Positions 24,554-32,806 of a DNA stretch of 64,000 bases are shown piece after piece (positions within the stretch are counted from its first letter, which is position 1; every line of letters begins with the position of its first letter). This DNA comes from Reichenbachiella ulvae. GTDB lineage: Bacteria; Bacteroidota; Bacteroidia; Cytophagales; Cyclobacteriaceae. The stretch covers positions 4,030,001-4,094,000 of the forward strand of contig NZ_JAOYOD010000001.1 of assembly GCF_025833875.1 (NCBI RefSeq), in the 5' to 3' direction. Both the position numbers and the translations under genes were made by a program. Under the pieces are notes generated by a model, which worked only from the letters and a program-made list of their open reading frames with translations, was not told where the DNA came from and searched no databases.

Positions 24554-25831
24554 ATGACATTTAAATCATTAGGTTTGTCCGATGGCATACTCAAAGCCAT
24601 CGACAAGAAGGGATATACCGACCCTTCACCCATTCAAGCAAAAGCAATTCCCACCATATTAGAAAGAAAAGATGTTTTGGCATCTGCCCAGACCGGGACG
24701 GGAAAAACAGCTGGCTTTACTTTACCCTTACTTCAAATTTTATCAGAGGGGAAACCCAGAAAACACAGAGCAGTTAGGGCTTTAATTTTGACTCCAACTC
24801 GTGAGTTGGCAGCACAAGTTTTTGAAAATGTACGTGAATACAGCGAGTACACTGAACTAAAATCTACCGTGATCTTTGGTGGCGTCAACGCCAACCCTCA
24901 GATCAAAGCCTTGAACAGAGGTGTGGATATATTAGTCGCTACTCCAGGTAGATTGCTGGACCTTCACAACCAAAAGGTCTTCCAATTGGATCAAGTAGAA
25001 ATGCTGATTCTCGACGAAGCAGACCGTATGCTAGACATGGGATTTGCTCGCGATATTAAGCGAATCATTGCTCAACTACCCCAACGTAGACAAAACCTGC
25101 TTTTCTCGGCGACCTTTTCAAAAGAGATCAAAAAACTGGCCAATGGCCTGTTGAATAACCCTGTGACTGTTGAGGCTACTCCAGAAAACTCTACCGCTGA
25201 AAAAGTGGATCAAAGAGCCTATCGAGTGGACCAAAAGCAGAAGCCTGAAGTGGTCGTGAATATGATCAAAGAAGGCGACTGGCATCAGGTGCTGATTTTT
25301 ACACGTACGAAACATCGCGCCAACAAACTCAGCCAGATTCTGGAAAAGAAAGGCATCAGTTCGGCCGCCATACATGGCAATAAAAGTCAGGGAGCCAGAA
25401 CCAAGGCACTTGATGGCTTCAAAAAAGGAAGCGTCAGAGTACTGGTTGCGACAGATATCGCAGCCCGAGGACTGGATATTCCTTTGCTGCCACATGTGAT
25501 CAATTTCGAATTGCCCAATGTACCAGAGGACTATGTACACCGCATCGGTAGGACAGGTCGCGCAGGTGCCAATGGAGAAGCGATTTCGTTGGTGAGTGCA
25601 GATGAAATGGAATATTTGGAAGGAATCGAAAAACTATTGCGCCAAAGCTTAAATGCAACAGTGATAGAAGGATTCGAGCCTACAGAAACTGCCATAGAGG
25701 CACCCAAGAAAAAGAACTTTTCGCAACGAAGTGGTCAGCCTCAGAACAAACCACAGAATAAGGGTGGTAACAATTCCTGGAGAAGAAGAAAGTCGAACTT
25801 CAAGAAGTCTAAAAGCAGAACGAGTAGTTAA
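24554..25831 (+). CDS. DEAD-box ATP-dependent RNA helicase
   Basis: 425 aa from the ATG at 24554, chosen because [16 protein letters not shown] is the normal family start; an in-frame TTG at 24521 adds 11 unlikely residues. All motifs are present: Q motif ([14 protein letters not shown]), I AQTGTGKT, Ia PTRELAAQ, Ib [40 protein letters not shown] and [12 protein letters not shown]. The C-terminal ~60 residues are basic and Gln/Asn/Arg-rich ([20 protein letters not shown]), a typical RNA-binding tail of RhlE-type helicases. A role in RNA unwinding at low temperature, ribosome assembly or mRNA decay is expected. Confidence 0.95.
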   Translation: MTFKSLGLSDGILKAIDKKGYTDPSPIQAKAIPTILERKDVLASAQTGTGKTAGFTLPLLQILSEGKPRKHRAVRALILTPTRELAAQVFENVREYSEYTELKSTVIFGGVNANPQIKALNRGVDILVATPGRLLDLHNQKVFQLDQVEMLILDEADRMLDMGFARDIKRIIAQLPQRRQNLLFSATFSKEIKKLANGLLNNPVTVEATPENSTAEKVDQRAYRVDQKQKPEVVVNMIKEGDWHQVLIFTRTKHRANKLSQILEKKGISSAAIHGNKSQGARTKALDGFKKGSVRVLVATDIAARGLDIPLLPHVINFELPNVPEDYVHRIGRTGRAGANGEAISLVSADEMEYLEGIEKLLRQSLNATVIEGFEPTETAIEAPKKKNFSQRSGQPQNKPQNKGGNNSWRRRKSNFKKSKSRTSS

Positions 25832-25857
25832 TACTACTTTTCAAATCATGATATTTT

Positions 25858-25889
25858 AAAGACAGCTATTAATGGCTGTCTTTTTTTTA
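25858..25889 (+). terminator. Rho-independent terminator after the helicase
   Basis: AAAGACAGC pairs with GCTGTCTTT around TATTAATG, followed by eight T. The minus strand also shows a short T-run, so it may serve the toxin-antitoxin operon too. Confidence 0.8.
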
Positions 25890-25962
25890 TGCCTATTTTT
25901 TATTCATTCATAACCCGACGGCCTGCCAAGTCAACAATTATCTTTAACGAGCCAATTAAAGT

Positions 25963-26259
25963 TTAACTAAGTTTGTTCCAAATTTTTGGGTCACGAGCAG
26001 TCGCTAACACAGCATGAACATAAACCCTGTTCTCCTCTACTGTAAAATGAATAGCTTCTTTGAAAACACTCAATATGGCCATTCTGACCAGTTTGTATCG
26101 CTTTTGATAAAGTAGTGGCTGATTCCGAATTTTTATAAGCTTTTGATCTAATTCTTTAATGAACCTGAGACCCAATCCCTCTTTTTTGTCTTCATACCAC
26201 TTTACTGCATCCCTTATGTCAATTTCTGCATCCGGCTTAATGACTATCTCATAATCCAT
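25963..26259 (-). CDS. ParE/RelE-superfamily toxin
   Basis: 98 aa. The pattern IVIKPDAEIDIRDAVKWYED..GLGLRFIKELDQKL followed by LYQKRY..VRMAIL and IHFTVEENRVYVHAVLATARDP is the ParE fold: two helices and a four-stranded sheet. ParE toxins of this type usually poison DNA gyrase, while RelE relatives cut mRNA; the exact target cannot be read from sequence. The start ATG lies one base after the antitoxin stop, so translation is coupled. Confidence 0.85.
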   Translation of the reverse strand: MDYEIVIKPDAEIDIRDAVKWYEDKKEGLGLRFIKELDQKLIKIRNQPLLYQKRYKLVRMAILSVFKEAIHFTVEENRVYVHAVLATARDPKIWNKLS

Positions 26260-26260
26260 A

Positions 26261-26509
26261 CTACTCTCCTAATAGAGAAACTTTTATTTCCTCCCAGCTT
26301 TTACCTACGGATGGATTTTTCTGATGAATTAGGAGCCTTTCATCCAAAATTTGTTTGACCTCCTCTGACAATTCGTCTGGAGCATTTTCTACCTCAGCCT
26401 TTATCATTCCATATATCAAATTGATAAAGCGATCATCAGCCTGAGTTTGTAGATACGTCGTAATTTGTTCTATCCTCTGAGGTTTTTCCATCTTTTCCAC
26501 TTTATACAA
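26261..26509 (-). CDS. Antitoxin of the ParE-type module
   Basis: 82 aa (or 76 aa if MEKPQRIEQITTYLQ at 26491 is the start). The N-terminal part is helical. The C-terminal part (LLIHQKNPSVGKSWEEIKVSLLG) has the 'P..G.SWEE.K..L' pattern of addiction-module antitoxins paired with ParE/RelE toxins. It is the first gene of a two-gene operon with only one base before the toxin ATG. No palindromic operator was identified upstream. Confidence 0.8.
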   Translation of the reverse strand: MYKVEKMEKPQRIEQITTYLQTQADDRFINLIYGMIKAEVENAPDELSEEVKQILDERLLIHQKNPSVGKSWEEIKVSLLGE

Positions 26510-26535
26510 ATATACCTTTTCTTATTCTAATAGAC

Positions 26536-27078
26536 TTACCCCAAAATCTCCGTCTCAAATCCATCAATGCTTTGGGTATTCTTTTCTTCCCAATACTGAT
26601 CGATACGGTCTTGACCTTGTTTTTCCCAATGCGTTTTGAGTTGGTCTCGCTCTTCTTTGAAATCCATGAAAGGTACTGCCATACCACAAGAAGTTTGTAC
26701 CAGATCGACATCCATCTCGATAATCTGGCGTGAACCCATCAGGGGAGGAAAATGATTGATAAACTCTTGATATTCCCGATCCCTGGGATGATAAATCTTA
26801 GCCTTACCATACAGTCGAAGAATCAGTGGTTTCCCTTCAAAGGCACAAAACATAATGGTCATCCTGTTGTTCTCCAACAGGTGAGCTGCAGTTTCATTTC
26901 CACTACCTGTCAGGTTCAACCAGATGACTTTATTGGGACCCAAGACACGCAAAGAATCCATTCCTTTAGGTGAGACATTGACACGCCCTTCACTTCGAGC
27001 TGTTCCTACAAAAAAGATAGGTTGTGCTTCTATAAACTCCCGAAGAGCGGGGGTAATTTGATCGAGTTTCTTTCCCAT
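26536..27078 (-). CDS. Pyridoxamine 5'-phosphate oxidase-family (split-barrel flavin) protein
   Basis: 180 aa, soluble. IFFVGTARSEGRVNVSPKG near the N-terminus, then VIWLNLTGSGNETAAHLLENN and MTIMFCAFEGKPLILRLYGKA, is the typical split-barrel flavin-binding pattern of the PNPOx-like family. Many members are F420- or FMN-binding oxidoreductases of unknown substrate. The C-terminal part (TSCGMAVPFMDF) is also conserved in this subgroup. It lies between the antitoxin and corA on the same strand but is probably separately transcribed. Substrate unknown. Confidence 0.85.
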   Translation of the reverse strand: MGKKLDQITPALREFIEAQPIFFVGTARSEGRVNVSPKGMDSLRVLGPNKVIWLNLTGSGNETAAHLLENNRMTIMFCAFEGKPLILRLYGKAKIYHPRDREYQEFINHFPPLMGSRQIIEMDVDLVQTSCGMAVPFMDFKEERDQLKTHWEKQGQDRIDQYWEEKNTQSIDGFETEILG

Positions 27079-27142
27079 TTAAGATTAGTTGATTTGGTAA
27101 CACACTTATTCAATCGTTGAATAATGGGAAAAGGTTCGGCTT

Positions 27143-28270
27143 TTATAGCCACTTTTTTCTTTTAAAATAAATGAACATCGCCACAAATGTCATTCCCATC
27201 ACCCCCCAAACTACATGATAACCATAGTGGAATTTTAGCTCTGGCATATATTCAAAGTTCATTCCATACACCCCAGCGATAAAGGTCAATGGGATGAAAA
27301 TAGTAGCCACTGTTGTCAACACCTTCATCGTTTCGTTCATCTTCTGACTCAGGGAAGAAAAATAAACGTTGGTCAAACTCTCGAGTGAATTGAGCGTAGA
27401 CTGTACCTCGTCAATCGCCCCTTCACTACTACTAATCAACTCCATAAAGTACTTGTCAGTATCCTTTAATATGAACTTGCTATCACTTGATCCGATGATC
27501 CGAAGCGAATCTTTAAAAGGTGTCAACGCCTTCTTAATCGTTTGGGCCAATTGCTTCATGTGCTCCATTCGAATCAATAGATCCTGCGATGGTTCTTTGA
27601 ATATCTGCCTCTGAATCTGCTCCACTTCCGTATTGATCCACTCTATAGTCTCATAATAGTTGTCCAAAATCGCGTCCAACAACTGGTACACTAGAAAGTC
27701 GGCTTTTTTAGTTCTCACCAGCCCCAGCTTCTCTACAATTTTATTTCGAATGTGATCAAAGTGATCGCCCACCTCTTCCTGAAAAGAAATCACATAATTG
27801 TGAGAAAGAATAAAAGAGACCTGCTCTACCTTGAGGTCTTCGTCCCCTTCTCGCAAAACAGATTTGATACTAAAAAACAAATACGAATCGTATGCCTCAA
27901 CTTTCGGTCTCAAAGTAGTATCCAATACATGACGCAGGGTGATTCGATCTAGTTTTAGATCTGTACAAAGCTTTTCGATCAATTGAACATCATGCAATCC
28001 ATAGATATTCAACCAATGCGTTTTCTTGTCATCCAGGTTCTTGGGGAAGGTATCGTGCGCATTTTCATTGACTATATCCAGCGTATCTGAATTGTACAAA
28101 TAATGCTGAGTAGTTACCTCCTCCACCTTTTTCTCTCCGATAAAGGAAACCTGTCCACTACCCTTAGCCTTAGACTTTTGATCTGTGTACAGAGAGATCG
28201 GCAAGCTCACCAAACTCTTCAATCCAGAGAACAATAACTTATCGGGACGTGTGATGTCAAAATCTTTCAT
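27143..28270 (-). CDS. corA: CorA-family magnesium/cobalt transporter
   Basis: 375 aa. The long N-terminal cytosolic domain of strands and helices ends in two C-terminal transmembrane helices. The signature YGMNFEYMPEL lies after the first helix (FIPLTFIAGVYGMNFEY), and the basic end YFKRKKWL follows the second. This is the CorA GMN motif, which forms the pore mouth; the protein is a homopentameric divalent cation channel. Length is normal. It is divergent from the RimK operon with 224 bp between starts. Confidence 0.95.
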   Translation of the reverse strand: MKDFDITRPDKLLFSGLKSLVSLPISLYTDQKSKAKGSGQVSFIGEKKVEEVTTQHYLYNSDTLDIVNENAHDTFPKNLDDKKTHWLNIYGLHDVQLIEKLCTDLKLDRITLRHVLDTTLRPKVEAYDSYLFFSIKSVLREGDEDLKVEQVSFILSHNYVISFQEEVGDHFDHIRNKIVEKLGLVRTKKADFLVYQLLDAILDNYYETIEWINTEVEQIQRQIFKEPSQDLLIRMEHMKQLAQTIKKALTPFKDSLRIIGSSDSKFILKDTDKYFMELISSSEGAIDEVQSTLNSLESLTNVYFSSLSQKMNETMKVLTTVATIFIPLTFIAGVYGMNFEYMPELKFHYGYHVVWGVMGMTFVAMFIYFKRKKWL

Positions 28271-28494
28271 GTTTTGTAATTTCTAATGATTGGAGAAAAT
28301 AAAGCTAAATGATAATCATGGGTCAAGTACAAATTTGATAAAAGAATAAAATCTCTAGCTGTCATTTATTTGAATTTAGTAGAGATATTTGAGCTTGGAT
28401 TCAATAAGACCATTCGTGGAATAATCCCCAATGGGCTTTGTTTTGTCTCTCTTATATATGACCTTCAGTTTTGAAACCTGATAGTAAACAACAC

Positions 28495-28932
28495 ATGATC
28501 ACAATCGGCCGAAAGGATAAAGTCGATTTACCTGAATTTGACTTAATAGGAATTGATGCAAAAATTGATACGGGTGCTTATGGTTCTGCCCTTCACTGTC
28601 ATCATACCATCATCGAAAAAGAAAATGGAGAAGAAATACTAAGCTTCCAAATTTTGGATCCTGATCATCCTGAGTATGAGGACAAGGTCTTTCGTACGAA
28701 GCACTTTGATCGGAAAACAGTCAAAAGCTCTAATGGAGACATGGAAGAGCGTTTCACGATCCAAACTGAAATCTTCTTATTTGGTGAAAAACAAGAAATT
28801 GAATTTTCGCTAACCGACCGACGCAAAATGAAAAACCCCATCCTCTTGGGAAGAACCTTTCTTTCTGGAAAGTATCTGGTGGATGTCCAACTCAAAAATT
28901 TATCACACAAAAAAAGAAAAACTACATTATGA
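28495..28932 (+). CDS. Retropepsin-like peptidase, RimB/PF05618 ('ATP-dependent Zn protease') family
   Basis: 145 aa from the ATG at 28495 ([15 protein letters not shown]); an in-frame TTG at 28471 would add eight residues. [18 protein letters not shown] contains the D-T-G-A motif of retropepsin-like aspartic peptidases. [18 protein letters not shown] matches the second conserved block (P-I-L-L-G-R). The family is found next to RimK ligases and is thought to process poly-glutamate or modified peptides. The stop overlaps the rimK start by four bases (ATGA), so this is a coupled operon. Confidence 0.85.
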   Translation: MITIGRKDKVDLPEFDLIGIDAKIDTGAYGSALHCHHTIIEKENGEEILSFQILDPDHPEYEDKVFRTKHFDRKTVKSSNGDMEERFTIQTEIFLFGEKQEIEFSLTDRRKMKNPILLGRTFLSGKYLVDVQLKNLSHKKRKTTL

Positions 28933-29831
28933 AAATCGCTGTATTGTCACGCAACCCTAAACTATACTCCACCCGCCGACTTGTCGAGGGCATAGAAAAA
29001 CGGGGACATGAAGCCAGAGTTATTGACCACATGAAGTGTGACATCATCATGGATGATAAAGGGCCTTCTATCTACTATGAAGGAGAGGTCCTTAATGATC
29101 TTGATGCTGTGATTCCTAGGATTGGTGCATCGGTAACATTCTATGGTACCGCAGTAGTTCGCCAGTTCGAAATGATGGATGTCTTCTGTACAGTAGATTC
29201 AATCGCCATCACCAGGTCAAGAGACAAACTCAGAAGTCTTCAGATTTTGTCCCGTTCTGGTGTAGGGATGCCTAAAACTGCCTTTACCAACTTCAATAAA
29301 AAAGAAAACAAGGTCTTAAAACACATCGGACAAGCCCCGGTAGTGATCAAGTTGCTGGAAGGAACCCAGGGACTGGGTGTGGTACTGGCCGAAACCAACA
29401 AGGCTGCTACATCGGTAGTCGAAGCATTCGAAAGTGTAAAGACACGTGTGATTCTACAAGAGTTCATCGAAGAAGCCGGTGGAGCAGACATTCGCGCCTT
29501 TGTAGTCAATGGAGAGGTAGTAGGAGCGATGAAAAGACAAGGAAAAGAGGGTGAGTTCAGATCAAACCTTCATAGAGGTGGCAATGCCGCAGTTATCAAA
29601 TTGAGTCGTGCAGAAAAATCAACTGCCCTCAAAGCTGCAAAAAGTATGGGGCTAGCGGTAGCTGGTGTAGATATGCTACAGTCCAAAAAAGGTCCGTTGG
29701 TTCTAGAGGTCAATTCCTCTCCAGGTCTGGAAGGGATAGAAAATGCCACAGGTGTGGACATAGCGGACAAAATCGTAGAATTCATCGAATCTAAGGCCAA
29801 AAAGAAAAAGAAAACTAAAAAGCACGCCTAA
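28929..29831 (+). CDS. rimK: RimK-like ATP-grasp ligase (ribosomal S6 glutamate ligase family)
   Basis: 300 aa. [20 protein letters not shown] is the RimK N-terminal domain. The ATP-grasp domain has [19 protein letters not shown], the segment [19 protein letters not shown], and the metal-binding loop [14 protein letters not shown] near residue 270. RimK enzymes add glutamate residues to the C-terminus of ribosomal protein S6 in E. coli; the target here is not known. The protein ends in a Lys-rich tail ([12 protein letters not shown]). It is co-translated with the upstream protease gene and followed after 15 bp by an AstE-like gene. Confidence 0.92.
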   Translation: MKIAVLSRNPKLYSTRRLVEGIEKRGHEARVIDHMKCDIIMDDKGPSIYYEGEVLNDLDAVIPRIGASVTFYGTAVVRQFEMMDVFCTVDSIAITRSRDKLRSLQILSRSGVGMPKTAFTNFNKKENKVLKHIGQAPVVIKLLEGTQGLGVVLAETNKAATSVVEAFESVKTRVILQEFIEEAGGADIRAFVVNGEVVGAMKRQGKEGEFRSNLHRGGNAAVIKLSRAEKSTALKAAKSMGLAVAGVDMLQSKKGPLVLEVNSSPGLEGIENATGVDIADKIVEFIESKAKKKKKTKKHA

Positions 29832-29846
29832 GGCTGTGCTGTCAGA

Positions 29847-30806
29847 ATGCGAATAAGTGATGTAGACATATTGCCAGGTGAAACCAAAAACGTGACGGTG
29901 AATATCGCCCGTTTGCCTTCGCATTCTCCTATTGAAATTACCATTACAGTATCTCGTGCTTTGCAAGAAGGCCCAATACTCCTGTTGATGGGTGGTCTGC
30001 ATGGTGATGAGATCAATGGGATAGAAATCGTCAGACGAATGATCGAAAAGGGATACCATATAGTTGATCGTGGCACCACTATATGCATCCCTATTCTCAA
30101 CGTTTACGGTTTTATCCACTTTTCGCGCTACGTACCAGATGGTAAGGACGTGAACCGCTCCTTTCCCGGGAATAAAAATGGTTCTCTTGCTGCGCGGGTA
30201 GCTTATTATCTGATGAAAGAAATCATACCCCAGATTGATTATGGGGTGGATTTTCATACTGGTGGTGCGGATCGTACCAATTACCCACAGGTGAGATGTG
30301 TGATGACACAACCCAAAAATGCAGAATTAGCCAAAGCCTTTTATGCTCCCTTTAGTCTACATTCTCCGTTTCGGCCCAAGTCACTGAGATGGGCTGCTGG
30401 CAAAATGGGCAAAAAAATATTGGTCTTCGAAGGAGGCGAATCAGCGCGCTTTGATGAGTCTGCCATCAATCATGGAATTGACGGCACCTTGCGTCTGATG
30501 AAATATCTGGAAATGCACAGCGATCCCGCACCCGTTCCGGATTTTCAAAACATCAAAATCAAATCTTCTTCCTGGATTAGAGCCAAGGCCTCCGGACTTT
30601 TTCTCACAGAGGTCAAAAGTGGAGAAATGGTAAAGCGTAACCAGATCATTGGTTATATCTCAGACCCCTTTGGAGAGTTCAAAATAGCCGTACGGTCTAG
30701 TGCCAATGGCTACATCATTGGGCTCAATCACAATCCAATTGTTCACTCAGGTGATGCCATTGTACACATAGGGGTGTACAAGGACCCAGCTCCTATTGCT
30801 GAGTAA
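29847..30806 (+). CDS. Succinylglutamate desuccinylase/aspartoacylase-family zinc hydrolase
   Basis: 319 aa. Zinc ligands are visible in LLLMGGLHGDEINGIE (His and Glu of HGDE) and VDFHTGGADRTNYPQ (His). The arginine-containing substrate motif is DVNRSFPG. The C-terminal ~80 residues form a beta-rich lid (IRAKASGLFLTEVKSGEMV). Relatives remove acyl or glutamyl groups from amino acids or peptide ends. In this operon with RimK and a retropepsin-like protease it may remove or trim the glutamate tags, which is inference. It ends 2 bp from the convergent antiporter gene. Confidence 0.88.
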   Translation: MRISDVDILPGETKNVTVNIARLPSHSPIEITITVSRALQEGPILLLMGGLHGDEINGIEIVRRMIEKGYHIVDRGTTICIPILNVYGFIHFSRYVPDGKDVNRSFPGNKNGSLAARVAYYLMKEIIPQIDYGVDFHTGGADRTNYPQVRCVMTQPKNAELAKAFYAPFSLHSPFRPKSLRWAAGKMGKKILVFEGGESARFDESAINHGIDGTLRLMKYLEMHSDPAPVPDFQNIKIKSSSWIRAKASGLFLTEVKSGEMVKRNQIIGYISDPFGEFKIAVRSSANGYIIGLNHNPIVHSGDAIVHIGVYKDPAPIAE

Positions 30807-30807
30807 T

Positions 30808-32004
30808 TCAATTTAAAGATTCGGGATCCAGATTCAATCCTCGCTTTGCGAAGAAAACCGTAATTGGACTAATGAAAATCGTAATCGAAATGACTATCAC
30901 AGTCATTTGATAACTGAATAGCGAGATAATTGACGAATGATAACCTATAGAAATCAGTACAAAACTGAACTCCCCAATCTGAGCCAATAGCGCACCCCCA
31001 AACAGGCTTTCCTTACCAGTGTTCCCGAGCATTTTTAACAAGAAGGCATTGATCAGCATGTTGCTGAGATAGACGGCCAACACCAAACTTCCAATGATCA
31101 TCCAATTGTCGCGAATGAATTCAATATTGATCAACATGCCTACCGACAAGAAAAAAACAGATACTAAAACTATCCGAAAAGACTTAAGACTATCGTACAA
31201 CCAATGAGTAGCCGGAGAAGCATGTACCAGCAGCCCCGCCACAAAAGCGCCAAGACCTGCCGAAAGTTCAAAGAAGGAAGACAGTAATGCCATCCCAAAA
31301 CAAATGATCAGCCCGCCGAATACCTGCAATTCCTGATCACCCTTCAATTGATCATTGAAAGGCAAACGGATAGTTTTATTTTTCAACAAATAAAGCAAGA
31401 GCAGTATCATCAATCCTCCTCCTACTACTTGCAGGGATATTTTTTCATAGTCCAAACCACCCTGATCAAACAAACTCATAATGATGATCATCGGCACGAT
31501 CAGAATGTCCTGGGTGATCAAAATACTGATTACATTCTGACCAATCCGAGTGGATAGTAGATCATTGTCTTCGAGTAGCTTGATCACCACAGCTGAACTA
31601 CTCAGAGATATCACGAAACCTAAAAGGAGCATTCGTTTAAATTCCCAATCCAGAAAGTATCCTACCAATGCCATTGCCAAAACACTAATGGCTACTTGTA
31701 GGCCTGTACCAAAAACAGCTACGCGCCACTTTTTTACAAAGTCTGGTAGAGAAATTTCCATGCCAATGAAAAACATCAGTATGATCAGACCCATCTCACC
31801 TATCAGCTCGACTCTATGGGTATCGGTCACCAGGCCAAAACCCCACGGACCCACAGCCACCCCGGTGAGAATATAGGCAATGATATAAGGCTGATGAGCT
31901 CGTTTGAGCAACAAACCTAAAATCAGAATCAAACCACAAACAGCTAGCAGTAAATTAAGCTGGCTACCCATAGCAGTAAGTAATATCATATTCGTTGCGT
32001 TCAT
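30808..32004 (-). CDS. CPA2-family cation:proton antiporter (KefB-like membrane domain)
   Basis: About 398 aa from the ATG at 32004 (MNATNMILLTAMGSQ); other in-frame starts at 32031 or 32055 would lengthen it slightly. There are about 12 transmembrane helices. Motifs are ILTGVAVGPWGFGLV, ISLSSSAVVIKLLED and FVAGLLVHASPATH, as in CPA2 potassium or sodium proton antiporters. The cytosolic RCK/TrkA regulatory domain found in KefB/KefC is absent, so only the transport domain is encoded. It would exchange K+ or Na+ for protons across the inner membrane. Confidence 0.9.
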   Translation of the reverse strand: MNATNMILLTAMGSQLNLLLAVCGLILILGLLLKRAHQPYIIAYILTGVAVGPWGFGLVTDTHRVELIGEMGLIILMFFIGMEISLPDFVKKWRVAVFGTGLQVAISVLAMALVGYFLDWEFKRMLLLGFVISLSSSAVVIKLLEDNDLLSTRIGQNVISILITQDILIVPMIIIMSLFDQGGLDYEKISLQVVGGGLMILLLLYLLKNKTIRLPFNDQLKGDQELQVFGGLIICFGMALLSSFFELSAGLGAFVAGLLVHASPATHWLYDSLKSFRIVLVSVFFLSVGMLINIEFIRDNWMIIGSLVLAVYLSNMLINAFLLKMLGNTGKESLFGGALLAQIGEFSFVLISIGYHSSIISLFSYQMTVIVISITIFISPITVFFAKRGLNLDPESLN

Positions 32005-32061
32005 CGGGACTAAAATACGCTCATTTGCCATCCAGCCCAAGAGAGGTGAAATCAATATTTT

Positions 32062-32706
32062 TCAATCCTCTCTTCTCAGGACATATGAAATACCACCCAT
32101 CAAGTGCTGAACAAAAACGGAATCCTGATAAAGTTCCTTTCTATGACCCAGAGCAGTGTAAAACACTCGACTTCCCTCGAAAGTATGATACCAGGCTATA
32201 GGATGATTGTCGCCATGTTTTCCTCCTTCATAGCTGGACTCATCTATCCTGATCAGAGGCTTCAGGCCAGGTTGGATAGAATAAAAATTGTAGAATTCAT
32301 CCTCCATTTGAAATCTTGTGGGCAACTGCCGGGTGGAAGGGTGATTTGGATCTACCACATCAAAATCGGCAGTCTGGATCTCAGGATGATTATCAAAATA
32401 GGCACCCATCAGTTGGTTGAACCAGGGCCATTCATACTCTGTAGTGGTCGCTCCGTGTATTCCCATCACAGCCCCACCTGCTTTCACATAAGATTGAAAG
32501 GCCTTTTCCTGCTCTGAATTGAAAATGTCGCCAGATGAACTGAGAAATATAACCGCATCATAAGTGGATAAGCTGTCTGATAAAAAGACTGCAGCTTCTT
32601 CGCTATGGTCAACCAAAAATTGATGTTCATAGCCTAATTGCTCGATGCACTTAACGCCGGTTTCAATACTCGCATGTCTGTAGCCTACAGTTTTGCTGAA
32701 AACCAA
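32062..32706 (-). CDS. ThuA-domain protein, reading frame separated from its lipoprotein signal by an in-frame TAG
   Basis: 214 aa from a TTG at 32704-32706. Segments are LSTYDAVIFLSSSGDIFN, AGGAVMGIHGATTTEYEW and RVFYTALGHRKELY. This is the ThuA fold (a class-I glutamine-amidotransferase-like flavodoxin fold) seen in many secreted Bacteroidota proteins linked to sugar metabolism. The start is almost certainly not TTG in the ancestral gene. In the same frame, 16 bp upstream of that TTG, lies a TAG, and before it a perfect lipoprotein signal. The intact ancestral gene would be complement(32062..32775). As written it is a cytosolic fragment or a pseudogene. Confidence 0.7.
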   Translation of the reverse strand: MVFSKTVGYRHASIETGVKCIEQLGYEHQFLVDHSEEAAVFLSDSLSTYDAVIFLSSSGDIFNSEQEKAFQSYVKAGGAVMGIHGATTTEYEWPWFNQLMGAYFDNHPEIQTADFDVVDPNHPSTRQLPTRFQMEDEFYNFYSIQPGLKPLIRIDESSYEGGKHGDNHPIAWYHTFEGSRVFYTALGHRKELYQDSVFVQHLMGGISYVLRRED

Positions 32707-32721
32707 GACCTTTTCCTTATG

Positions 32722-32775
32722 CTAGCAGGAAACCATAAGCATCAGGAGCATTAGGCCTACCACTATCTTTCTCAT
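32722..32775 (-). pseudogene. Lipoprotein signal peptide of the ThuA gene, ended by TAG right after the lipobox Cys
   Basis: The minus strand encodes MRKIVVGLMLLMLMVSC (a possible earlier ATG at 32784 adds MIL), then TAG, then HKEKVLVFSKTVGYRH in the same frame. The lipobox L-M-V-S-C is perfect and the following residues are those expected right after the Cys in ThuA lipoproteins. One base change (for example TAG to AAG or CAG) would restore one continuous gene. A sequencing error or a recent nonsense mutation are the simplest explanations. Confidence 0.75.
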
Positions 32776-32806
32776 CAATATCATAGTAACAATGATAGAG
32801 AAGAAA

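Noticed and set aside
26502..26711. 69-aa minus-strand ORF overlapping the flavin-type protein
   Set aside because: It is an alternative frame of the pyridoxamine-phosphate-oxidase-like gene, which has clear family motifs.
29703..30311. 202-aa minus-strand ORF
   Set aside because: Antisense to rimK and the AstE-like gene, both strongly supported; no family resemblance.
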